A DNA stretch of 33,220 nt from a virus. The position numbers and the translations under genes are program-made. The stretch spans positions 1-33,220 of IMG/VR virus record IMGVR_UViG_3300046028_001730; one strand, given 5' to 3'. Of the stretch, positions 1 to 5,486 are shown piece after piece. Each line of letters starts with the position of its first letter. The first letter of the stretch is position 1. The notes beneath the pieces were generated by a model. It did not search any database. It was not told the DNA's origin and saw only the letters and a program-made list of their open reading frames with translations.

Positions 1-270
1 GCAAAAGCCAAGGCCGAGCGGATTTACATGGAAGAGTACCGCAAGAGCTTGAAGGCCATCATTATGAAGCGGTCGCTTGAGTCCAGCGTCAACGCTCAAG
101 AGCGAGAAGCCTACAGCGACCCAGAGTACACCGATTGGTTGAAGAAGCTCCAGATCGCCATTGAGGTCGAAGAGCAGTTACGCTGGGAGATGGTGGCTGC
201 GCAGGCTCGCGTCGAGGTCTGGCGCTCACAGGAGGCCAGCAATCGGGTTGAGGGGAAGCTTACCCTGTGA
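1..270 (+). CDS. 5'-truncated hypothetical phage protein (last 89 residues)
   Basis: The frame is open from the first base, so the true start probably lies upstream; an internal ATG at 28 is possible but has no clear ribosome binding site. The visible part is mostly helical and charged, with a Lys/Arg-rich first third and a C-terminal stretch (AAQARVEVWRSQEASNR) that I associate with short conserved hypothetical proteins beside recombination nucleases in environmental phages. No catalytic motif is visible. Its stop overlaps the GTG start of the next gene by 4 bases (GTGA), so the two are probably translated together and may act in the same recombination or repair step. That functional link is inferred from position only. 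Confidence 0.7.
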   Translation, partial: AKAKAERIYMEEYRKSLKAIIMKRSLESSVNAQEREAYSDPEYTDWLKKLQIAIEVEEQLRWEMVAAQARVEVWRSQEASNRVEGKLTL

Positions 271-560
271 ACAACAAGCTCAACGCAGCGGAGCGGAAGC
301 ATCTGGCTCGGGTCAAGAGCCTCCCCTGCTCCGTCTGCAACGCCCCTCCCCCCAGTAGCGCCCACCACATCAACCAAGGCCAGCAGTACACCGCCGTGGC
401 GCTTTGCTACGACTGCCACCAAGGGTCAATGATGGGCTGGCATGGGAACAAGCGGGCGTGGGCTATCCGCAAGATGGACGAGCTTGATGCCTTAAATGTA
501 ACAATCCAGCGGCTTCTGACCGACGGTATGCCACTTGAGGAAAATAATTTGCCCTTTTGA
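267..560 (+). CDS. Ref-like HNH-superfamily nuclease, putative
   Basis: This is a 97-residue protein starting at GTG 267 inside a GTGA overlap. It has a zinc/HNH-type pattern: C21-x2-C24, the pair H33-H34 after a Pro-rich loop, then C47-x2-C50-H51 and H59 in the context CYDCHQGSMMGWHG. This arrangement matches the P1 Ref (RecA-dependent nuclease) family as I know it, where the enzyme cuts DNA at RecA-formed D-loops. The length is about that of the Ref catalytic core, without P1 Ref's long basic N-terminal tail. A role in phage recombination or repair is likely, but RecA dependence is untested. A different small HNH endonuclease is the alternative. Confidence 0.7.
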   Translation: MNNKLNAAERKHLARVKSLPCSVCNAPPPSSAHHINQGQQYTAVALCYDCHQGSMMGWHGNKRAWAIRKMDELDALNVTIQRLLTDGMPLEENNLPF

Positions 561-570
561 AGAAAACCTG

Positions 571-600
571 TTGACAGGTCGTTTAAGCTCCAGTTACATT
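571..600 (+). promoter_or_regulatory. Putative sigma70-type promoter P1
   Basis: A perfect TTGACA (571-576) is followed after 18 bases by TACATT (595-600, 4 of 6 matches to the -10 consensus). It sits in the gap before the gene at 647. Downstream, CGGTC (608-612) and GACCG (619-623) can form a leader hairpin, followed by AATAAGGAGCGA as the ribosome binding site. The segment TTACATTAC (594-602) recurs at the second promoter (1991-1999). Confidence 0.5.
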
Positions 601-646
601 ACGCCTACGGTCACTTGAGACCGGACAGCGAATAAGGAGCGACACA

Positions 647-988
647 ATGAAGAACGACCTCAACACCATCGATACCCTCGGCGCACTGCTGGCTCAGATC
701 GCAGATCTGAAGAAGCAAGCCAAAGCAATCAAGGATGACCTCAAGGATTCGGCTACTGCTCCCGGCGGCAGCAAGGTATTCGAGGGCGATCTGTTCAAGG
801 CTACCGTAGTCGAAGCTAACCGCTCCTCGGTTGACTGGCTGGCATTGCTCGCCACCAAGTTGGATGTAAAGGCAGACTGGGAAGCGGTTGCCGCCAAGAT
901 TGGTTACGACAACAAAGAACTGCCAAAGGCTATCGCCGACAACACCAAGACCACCGCTGTCTTCTCTATCAAAGTCACTTCACGTTAA
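647..988 (+). CDS. Conserved hypothetical protein, 113 aa
   Basis: The ATG at 647 has a strong ribosome binding site (AAGGAGCGA). The N-terminal half (about residues 7-35) is a predicted helix with a heptad-like pattern rich in Leu and Lys (LLAQIADLKKQAKAIKDDL). A short beta-like part follows (KVFEGDLFKATVVEANRSS), then a second helical part. This resembles small phage proteins of unknown function that pair a coiled coil with a small beta unit. It is the first gene after promoter P1, so it is probably strongly expressed. I cannot assign a function. Confidence 0.75.
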   Translation: MKNDLNTIDTLGALLAQIADLKKQAKAIKDDLKDSATAPGGSKVFEGDLFKATVVEANRSSVDWLALLATKLDVKADWEAVAAKIGYDNKELPKAIADNTKTTAVFSIKVTSR

Positions 989-1001
989 TCAGGGGGTTGC
1001 C

Positions 1002-1163
1002 ATGAAATACAGAGACCATCACAACAGCGAATTGATTGAAACCCACTGGTGCGCAAGCGTGAGCCATCACCATTATTACTTTGAGACCTATGCAGAAGTC
1101 GTGGCGTTTTTTGATTCTCCGCTGTACGACCTGCGTATGCAAATTTCATCCCCAGCAAACTAA
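1002..1163 (+). CDS. Small hypothetical protein, 53 aa
   Basis: The ATG at 1002 follows AGGGGGTTGCC, a weak but usable ribosome binding site, 13 bases after the previous stop. The product is aromatic- and His-rich (SHHHYYFETYAEVVAFF) and ends just before the gene at 1181. There are no cysteines in zinc-binding spacing and no membrane span. It is kept because it fills the gap between two well-supported genes on the same strand. Function unknown. Confidence 0.55.
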   Translation: MKYRDHHNSELIETHWCASVSHHHYYFETYAEVVAFFDSPLYDLRMQISSPAN

Positions 1164-1180
1164 TTAAACAGGAGCGAATC

Positions 1181-1498
1181 ATGGAAAACTTTCAAGCAAT
1201 CTACGATGAAGCACTGGCGGCTGGCATCAAGGCGGAGGCGGATTACATGGCGCAATATGGCGAGCCAATGTACTGCGGCTTCGCATGGGTTGAACTCCCG
1301 AACGGTCGCAGCAAGTTTGTCAACTGGCTCAAGAAGCAGGGCATTGGCAGCAAGCACTGGAAGAAGGGCTGGCAGATCTGGAGGCCGACGAACAATGGCA
1401 CCCAGTCGATGGACATACTGGAGGCTGGCGCATATGCTTTTGTCAAAGTTCTGCGGGCGCATGGCATCGATGCGGTGTCCGCCTCCAGAGCGGACTAA
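1181..1498 (+). CDS. Hypothetical protein, 105 aa
   Basis: The ATG at 1181 has an excellent ribosome binding site (AGGAGCGAATC), nearly identical to the one before the gene at 2034. The protein is soluble and rich in Trp, Lys and Gly (WLKKQGIGSKHWKKGWQIW around residues 49-67), followed by a small helical C-terminus. The basic aromatic patch could contact nucleic acid, but this is speculation. It lies in a row of small genes after P1. No family recognised. Confidence 0.7.
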   Translation: MENFQAIYDEALAAGIKAEADYMAQYGEPMYCGFAWVELPNGRSKFVNWLKKQGIGSKHWKKGWQIWRPTNNGTQSMDILEAGAYAFVKVLRAHGIDAVSASRAD

Positions 1499-1507
1499 GG
1501 GGATTCA

Positions 1508-1678
1508 GTGAAGCAATTCAGGACAGTTCTAGATGCAGTCGGGTTTGTGTTCGAGCATGGCTTGCACAAGCCCGACCAGAGCGGTCAGCAGCCCGACCTC
1601 GTCTTCGAGAGGAACGAGGACGGGGTGAAGATCACATTCAAACCAGAGGAGGGAAAAGATGGACGAGACTACATTTGA
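1508..1678 (+). CDS. Small hypothetical protein, 56 aa (GTG start)
   Basis: The GTG at 1508 follows AAGGGGATTCA, a good ribosome binding site. The 56-residue product begins MKQFRTVLDAVGFVFEHGLH, then becomes polar and charged. It overlaps the start of the next gene by 20 bases. It fills what would otherwise be a 160-base gap in a packed operon, which supports it being real. Function unknown. Confidence 0.5.
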   Translation: MKQFRTVLDAVGFVFEHGLHKPDQSGQQPDLVFERNEDGVKITFKPEEGKDGRDYI

Positions 1679-1898
1679 GCCGCAAACCGAGCTAGACATA
1701 TTTAACAGCGGTTGCGACCTTGTGCTGACCCACGTTGAGGCTTTCATTGGCAACCTTGAGGCGTCGGAGGATGATGTTGCCACACGGTACGACAAGGTCA
1801 AGCGGCTGATAGCCGGAATGCGGCTGACGGTGAACAAGCGCCGAGCGCCCAAGCAGGAGTCGAGCATCATCCTGCCAGACCAGAACATCGTTACTTAA
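1659..1898 (+). CDS. Hypothetical protein, 79 aa
   Basis: The ATG at 1659 is preceded by GAGGAGGGAAAAG, a strong ribosome binding site inside the end of the previous gene. The product is acidic at its N-terminus and basic at its C-terminus (RLTVNKRRAPKQES), mostly helical, with no cysteine motif or membrane span. It is the last gene of the first small-gene run, because an intrinsic terminator follows at 1908. Function unknown. Confidence 0.65.
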   Translation: MDETTFEPQTELDIFNSGCDLVLTHVEAFIGNLEASEDDVATRYDKVKRLIAGMRLTVNKRRAPKQESSIILPDQNIVT

Positions 1899-1907
1899 TT
1901 GGAAACG

Positions 1908-1944
1908 GAAACTCGACTGCAAAAAAAGTGGTCGAGTTTCTTTG
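1908..1944 (+). terminator. Putative intrinsic terminator
   Basis: GAAACTCGAC (1908-1917) and GTCGAGTTTC (1931-1940) form a perfect 10-bp stem with a 13-base A-rich loop. A short T-rich tail (TTTGATTTG) follows. It lies directly after the stop of the 1659 gene and before the next promoter-like element, which fits a transcription boundary. The T tract is weak, so termination may be partial. Confidence 0.6.
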
Positions 1945-1961
1945 ATTTGTTCAAAAAGTTG

Positions 1962-1991
1962 TTGACGGGGTCAGATGATTTAACCTAAGAT
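1962..1991 (+). promoter_or_regulatory. Putative sigma70-type promoter P2
   Basis: TTGACG (1962-1967) and TAAGAT (1986-1991) are separated by 18 bases. The element lies just after the terminator at 1908-1944 and is followed by TTACATTAC (1991-1999) and the ribosome binding site AATAAGGAGCGA. This is the same order of motifs as at P1, so the two gaps look like versions of one control module. Confidence 0.45.
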
Positions 1992-2033
1992 TACATTACT
2001 GCACTTCGCAGGACATTGAATAAGGAGCGAATC

Positions 2034-2483
2034 ATGTTGCACTTCAGAGTAAACGCAGAGCAGGAAGTCATTAAAGTTGCATCTGAGATGCCGGAAGGTA
2101 AGCGGAAGTGGGTCTCAAGCAGCGAAGATGGTTCTGGCTGGATGACCCGCCACGACATCAAGTCGGTCGAACACGCAGCAGAGATCGCTGAATCGGCTCA
2201 GAAGCTCACGGGCAAGACCTACCTGCCTGTTGACAGCGGTAGCGGTGTCTGGCCTCGTTTTGACGTTATCGAGGCTCCTGCGGTCGGCGAGGCTGTCTCT
2301 TACGCATTCAACGGTGACTACTATCCCTGCGGTCATATCAAGTCGATCAGCGCCAGCTTCCGCATGATCACCACGACCGAAGGCCAGAAGTTCTATCGTC
2401 GTAAGCAGACTGCTAACTGGAAGTACAACCGGACATGGTCGCTGGTTGACGGTCACCGTAGCGAACTGAACCCAAGCTTCTAA
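2034..2483 (+). CDS. Conserved hypothetical phage protein, 149 aa
   Basis: ATG 2034 is chosen over an in-frame TTG at 2016 because AAGGAGCGA sits just upstream of it. The protein has an N-terminal half with helices and a C-terminal beta-rich module around residues 83-149 containing NGDYYPCGHIKSIS, then TTTEGQKFYRRKQT, then TWSLVDGHRSELNPSF. From memory this module is common in uncultured phages and has no assigned function. The pattern suggests a small barrel, perhaps an SH3-like or nucleic-acid-binding fold; that is a guess. It is the only gene between promoter P2 and a hairpin at 2491, so it may be transcribed as a single unit. Confidence 0.75.
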   Translation: MLHFRVNAEQEVIKVASEMPEGKRKWVSSSEDGSGWMTRHDIKSVEHAAEIAESAQKLTGKTYLPVDSGSGVWPRFDVIEAPAVGEAVSYAFNGDYYPCGHIKSISASFRMITTTEGQKFYRRKQTANWKYNRTWSLVDGHRSELNPSF

Positions 2484-2490
2484 TTAACCC

Positions 2491-2511
2491 GCCCGGAGCA
2501 ATCCGGGCTTT
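2491..2511 (+). terminator. Hairpin, possible weak terminator
   Basis: GCCCGGA (2491-2497) pairs perfectly with TCCGGGC (2502-2508) across a GCAA tetraloop, and TTT follows. It begins 8 bases after the stop of the 2034 gene. The stem is stable, but the T run is only three bases, so it may end transcription weakly or act as a 3' mRNA stabiliser. Confidence 0.5.
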
Positions 2512-2525
2512 CCCGGAAACTTATC

Positions 2526-2654
2526 ATGGAAAATACCGCGCCAGTTTCTTTGCCAGAGTGGGCTAAAGATGTTAATTGGGACTACGAGCGCCGCGAGGAG
2601 GCTCGTCTTGACGCTATGTACGACGCACGTTACGAGCGGGATGATGATGAGTGA
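2526..2654 (+). CDS. Small acidic hypothetical protein, 42 aa
   Basis: The ATG at 2526 begins a 42-residue reading frame rich in charged residues and ending in a run of Asp/Glu (YERDDDE). Its end overlaps the start of the methyltransferase gene, which suggests translational coupling. The ribosome binding site (CCGGAAAC) is weak. The coding call rests on gap-filling and overlap and is therefore moderate. Function unknown. Confidence 0.45.
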   Translation: MENTAPVSLPEWAKDVNWDYERREEARLDAMYDARYERDDDE

Positions 2655-3174
2655 CCGAACCGAGCTTTTGATTGGCTGCGGCAACTCCCGCGAGAAGATC
2701 TTATCCCTAAAAGGGCAGGAGTCGTGGAGCAATCTGACCACGCTGGATTTCTACAAAGAGTGCAGCCCAGACGTTGTGTGGGACTTGACCCAGATCCCGC
2801 TACCCTTTGCGGACAATTCCTTCGACGAGATCCACGCCTACGAGGTGCTAGAGCATACGGGGAAGCAGGGTGACTGGGAGTTCTTCTTTGCCCAGTTCTC
2901 TGACTTCTGGCGCATCCTGAAGCCTAACGGCGTCCTGTTCGCCAAATGCCCGTCGCTTCAGTCCCGGTGGGCTTGGGGTGACCCATCGCATACGAGGATC
3001 TTGCAGCCAGAGAACCTTCTATTCTTGTCGCAGGCCGAGTACACGGCGAGGGTAGGTGTCACGCCTATGTCTGACTTCAGGCGGGTCTACAAAGCTGACT
3101 TTGAGACGATTTACAGCGCCGAAAATCAGGACACTTTTGCCTTTGCCTTGAAAGCGATCAAGCCTAATGAATAA
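2647..3174 (+). CDS. Class I SAM-dependent methyltransferase
   Basis: The 175-residue product shows a Rossmann-fold methyltransferase pattern: motif I LLIGCGNSREK near residues 7-17, an acidic end of strand 2 (TLDFYK), then WDLTQIPLPFADNSFDEIHAYEVLEH, which matches motifs II-IV of the Methyltransf_11 group. RILKPNGVLFAKCPS fits the post-core strand. Three consecutive ATG codons (2641, 2644, 2647) could start it; 2647 is chosen because GAGCGGG lies 6 bases upstream. The acceptor is unknown: no DNA-methylase DPPY or NPPF motif is visible, so a small molecule, sugar or protein target is more likely than DNA. It sits in the small-gene island after a short acidic gene. Confidence 0.8.
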   Translation: MSDRTELLIGCGNSREKILSLKGQESWSNLTTLDFYKECSPDVVWDLTQIPLPFADNSFDEIHAYEVLEHTGKQGDWEFFFAQFSDFWRILKPNGVLFAKCPSLQSRWAWGDPSHTRILQPENLLFLSQAEYTARVGVTPMSDFRRVYKADFETIYSAENQDTFAFALKAIKPNE

Positions 3175-3313
3175 ATTCTTTAAAGTATTGCTGATGATCC
3201 ACCTGATAACCATCTTAGTGTTCACAGGGTGCCTGATCTACGTCATCATCGAGTTGCCGAAGAGCAAGGAATGCCAGCAGGAGAGCGTCAAGACCTACCG
3301 GAGCCTTACATGA
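3167..3313 (+). CDS. Small membrane protein, 48 aa
   Basis: The ATG at 3167 overlaps the methyltransferase stop by 8 bases. The N-terminus MNKFFKVLLMIHLITILVF is a short basic part followed by a hydrophobic segment of about 22 residues. It contains FTGC, a poor lipobox, but the hydrophobic run continues past the cysteine (LIYVII), so a simple one-span inner-membrane protein is more likely. The C-terminus is polar. The stop overlaps the next gene by 4 bases. Function unknown. Confidence 0.5.
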   Translation: MNKFFKVLLMIHLITILVFTGCLIYVIIELPKSKECQQESVKTYRSLT

Positions 3314-3411
3314 TGAATTGGGCTGACTTCCTGCTTGGGCTGACCACAGGCGCTATCGCAGCCTTTTTGCTTGAGGTCTATCGAGCATGGCGGAGGGGTA
3401 GGCATGAGTAG
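3310..3411 (+). CDS. Very small membrane protein, 33 aa
   Basis: The ATG at 3310 lies in an ATGA overlap with the previous stop; ATG 3313 is an alternative. The product is one hydrophobic span (WADFLLGLTTGAIAAFLLEV) followed by a basic tail (RAWRRGRHE), which predicts an N-out, C-in orientation. The 8-base overlap with the next start supports the frame. It could act with the membrane protein encoded just before it. Function unknown. Confidence 0.45.
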   Translation: MMNWADFLLGLTTGAIAAFLLEVYRAWRRGRHE

Positions 3412-3655
3412 CGAAGACGCTAACAAGCTGGCTGACTGGATGATGAAGCGTGGTTATGCCACGGGGCATGGCGAGACCGTCGAAGACTTGCTGGGCGAGC
3501 TTGACTGGCAGATTGCTGAGGGCTGGAACCGCGCCCTGTTCAATGGCGTGAGAACTGAGCGCGAACGTTGCGCTGTTCTCGTCGAGCAGATGGGTATTGA
3601 GGGCTACGGTACGCTGGCTATCGCCGCAGCTATCCGATTAAGGGGGCAGGAATGA
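3404..3655 (+). CDS. Conserved hypothetical phage protein, 83 aa
   Basis: ATG 3404 is chosen because GGAGGGGTAGGC provides a strong ribosome binding site. The N-terminus (SSEDANKLADWMMKRGYATG) and the C-terminal ERERCAVLVEQMG...YGTLAIAAAIRLRG pattern both resemble short modules that recur in unrelated small phage proteins. The C-terminal part appears to be a shared module fused to different N-termini. The protein is all-helical and soluble. No function is known to me. Confidence 0.7.
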   Translation: MSSEDANKLADWMMKRGYATGHGETVEDLLGELDWQIAEGWNRALFNGVRTERERCAVLVEQMGIEGYGTLAIAAAIRLRGQE

Positions 3656-4050
3656 CTGACAGAGAACTGATGCAAATGGCTCGGGATGCATTGGTGCATC
3701 TTTGGGATGGCTGTCCGGCAGATGAGGATTTAATCTTAGAACTGAATGACCGACTCGCGCAGCCTGAACTTAATTCTGAATTGAAGGTGGTTTCAACAGG
3801 TGTGACGCATATTTACAGCACTGGTGCGCCGGACGCTATTCAGTACGACAAAGACGGCAATGAGATGGCGCACTGGAAGTTCAGATCGTTCGCACCACCA
3901 CAGCGCGAATGGCAGTGGCTGACGGATGAGGAAATCGGCGCTGTTATTGCTGACTGCCAGATTACGCTGGTGAACTATTGCAGCGAGGATAAGCAGACAG
4001 AGTTTGCCCGCGCCATCGAAGCTAAGCTGAAGGCCAAAAACAATGCTTAG
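3652..4050 (+). CDS. Conserved hypothetical phage protein, 132 aa
   Basis: It starts in an ATGA overlap with the previous gene. The C-terminal half contains WQWLTDEEIGAVIADC and ends FARAIEAKLKAKN, a pattern frequent at the C-termini of small phage proteins of unknown role. The N-terminal half has an acidic helix (LMQMARDALVHLW) and a short beta-rich middle (THIYSTGAPDAIQYDKDG). It looks modular: a variable N-terminus joined to a common C-terminal module. Function unknown. Confidence 0.7.
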   Translation: MTDRELMQMARDALVHLWDGCPADEDLILELNDRLAQPELNSELKVVSTGVTHIYSTGAPDAIQYDKDGNEMAHWKFRSFAPPQREWQWLTDEEIGAVIADCQITLVNYCSEDKQTEFARAIEAKLKAKNNA

Positions 4051-4285
4051 TCATCACCAAGCCGCAATGCTGCGTATGTTTGAGCGCGGGTGGGCATTCC
4101 GCCTATACAACAAGCGTCCGACTAGTTGGCTGACCTACTGGGCGCTGGTGAGAAAAAACTTGATTTGCGACAGGGATAACTTGGCGCTCCACGGTGGGCG
4201 ACCAGTGGTTTATGTAAAGCTGACAGAGAAGGGGAAAAAAGAGTTGGAGCGATATAACCGTAAGGAGGAGAAAAGCAATGGCTAA
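4043..4285 (+). CDS. Small basic protein, possible winged-helix fold, 80 aa
   Basis: The ATG at 4043 overlaps the previous stop by 8 bases. The protein is basic, and the order of helices followed by YVKLTEKGKKELERY resembles the wing and last helix of winged-helix DNA-binding proteins (the L-T-x-x-G-x-x-L-E pattern). WALVRKNLICD could be the preceding helix and turn. This is a weak, pattern-based idea. If correct, it would be a small transcription regulator for the island. Otherwise the function is unknown. Confidence 0.6.
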   Translation: MLSHHQAAMLRMFERGWAFRLYNKRPTSWLTYWALVRKNLICDRDNLALHGGRPVVYVKLTEKGKKELERYNRKEEKSNG

Positions 4286-4472
4286 ATTACCGTACACCAT
4301 CACGATCTGCCCAGATGAGCCGAATCCAAAACAGTTCACGGCGCTAACGCCAGCGATTGTTCGTGCGCTGCGGTACACAAACGACTTGACCATAGACCAG
4401 CGCCAGCACGTTTACCCATCAGCGCCGCAGGGGGTGACAAGCATTAATACGCATAAGGAAAAAAATACATGA
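4278..4472 (+). CDS. Small hypothetical protein, 64 aa
   Basis: The ATG at 4278 follows AAGGAGGAGAAAAGC, a very strong ribosome binding site that overlaps the end of the previous gene. The product has a short beta-like start (KLPYTITICPDEPNP) and a helical middle (ALTPAIVRALRYTND). The stop overlaps the next ATG (ATGA at 4469-4472). No motif is recognised. Confidence 0.6.
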   Translation: MAKLPYTITICPDEPNPKQFTALTPAIVRALRYTNDLTIDQRQHVYPSAPQGVTSINTHKEKNT

Positions 4473-5101
4473 GCTACGTCGTGGCCTCGTTGCCGCCAAT
4501 TAAGTGTTTCGTAAGGCGGGAGTTCCTATACAACTTCACGAAGGGGCATGGCGAACTGGAGCCAGCAATCTGGGTGAGCATCAAAGCCCTACGGGGGCAG
4601 GTGTTCCGCATCGAGTCGCTGCTGCCTAACTATGGCGCTTTGTATGACAAGCTGCCGATCCACGCTTATGTGTGGACAGAGGATCACGGCGACCTGCCTA
4701 TCGATACCTTGCAGCTATGGGATTGCATGGGCTATCGCTTCACCGTGGTGGAGAAGATCGGCTTGCGCAATCTGGGCGTCAAGTTCTTGGGCAAGGACAA
4801 GGAGTGGCACTTCGGGCGGTATATGTTCACGGTGGACTTCTGCGCTGATGGCATGGAGGTAGACACTGGCTTTACTGAGCAGGCCGAGGAGCATAAGAGC
4901 TTCAACTTCATTGCACTGGACAACGGGCAGTTTGCCGCGCAGCCGAACAATCGGTGCCTGTGGTATGACCAGAGCCTGATCCCTGCTGAGACAAAGTTCC
5001 CTGACTTTCAGGCGGCGCAGAAGTTCTGGACGGTAGACGGCACCCGCAAGTGGTCAGCAGGTGACGATTGGTTTTATAACATAGAGGAGAAAAACACATG
5101 A
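4469..5101 (+). CDS. Conserved phage protein of unknown function, 210 aa
   Basis: This is the largest protein of the island, with an ATGA overlap at both ends. It is beta-rich with many aromatic residues; recognisable stretches are IKCFVRREFLYNF, GELEPAIWVSIKALRG, YGALYDKLPIHAYVW and NGQFAAQPNNRCLWYDQSL. From memory this protein is very widely conserved in environmental tailed phages and often found among small early genes, yet has no assigned function. No catalytic motif is evident to me. Its conservation and length compared with its neighbours suggest a core role, perhaps in host takeover or nucleic-acid metabolism; that is inference. Confidence 0.75.
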   Translation: MSYVVASLPPIKCFVRREFLYNFTKGHGELEPAIWVSIKALRGQVFRIESLLPNYGALYDKLPIHAYVWTEDHGDLPIDTLQLWDCMGYRFTVVEKIGLRNLGVKFLGKDKEWHFGRYMFTVDFCADGMEVDTGFTEQAEEHKSFNFIALDNGQFAAQPNNRCLWYDQSLIPAETKFPDFQAAQKFWTVDGTRKWSAGDDWFYNIEEKNT

Positions 5102-5310
5102 GAGCATTTAGCGTTACCTACAACCCCGGCATTGACCAGACTAAGATCACACTTTCAAAGGAGTTTGAGCAGGCTGAACTAATACTGAAACTTGACATAT
5201 TGCAAGATGCCATCGGTGACCTGCAAGACATTTACGAGGAAACTCGCAAGCAGTTTGCGACGATGTGTGTGTCGATGGGTGCGAAGCCATCAGAGGAAAA
5301 TTTAACATGA
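5098..5310 (+). CDS. Small hypothetical protein, 70 aa
   Basis: It starts in an ATGA overlap after GAGGAGAAAAACAC, a strong ribosome binding site. The middle (residues about 22-55) is a predicted helix with heptad spacing (LILKLDILQDAIGDLQDIYEE), so a short coiled coil and self-association are plausible. The end is coupled by ATGA to the next gene. Function unknown. Confidence 0.6.
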   Translation: MRAFSVTYNPGIDQTKITLSKEFEQAELILKLDILQDAIGDLQDIYEETRKQFATMCVSMGAKPSEENLT

Positions 5311-5486
5311 AGTTGCTGGTTCTTGTATACTATGGGCTGGTTGGGATCATCGCATTCTGCTGTTTTGTGTATGTGTTGACCAACCCGCCCAAGCCGCAGA
5401 TCCAGTGTACAGTGGCGGAGATCAGTCCAGACTTTTCGACGCAGGACAGGGAGTATTGCCGTAGGTTAAGGGCGCATAAGCTTTGA
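5307..5486 (+). CDS. Small membrane protein, 59 aa
   Basis: The ATG at 5307 overlaps the previous stop (ATGA) with AGAGGAAA upstream. Residues 3-24 (LLVLVYYGLVGIIAFCCFVYVL) form one membrane span, followed by a polar tail with two further cysteines. Such a short N-terminal span with a small soluble tail could be an inner-membrane effector or a lysis-accessory protein, but the genes around it give no support. It is the last gene before the 450-base non-coding region. Confidence 0.6.
   Translation: MKLLVLVYYGLVGIIAFCCFVYVLTNPPKPQIQCTVAEISPDFSTQDREYCRRLRAHKL

Noticed and set aside
2016-2033. Upstream in-frame TTG start for the 149-aa gene
   Set aside because: It would place the obvious ribosome binding site AAGGAGCGA inside the coding sequence; ATG 2034 fits better.
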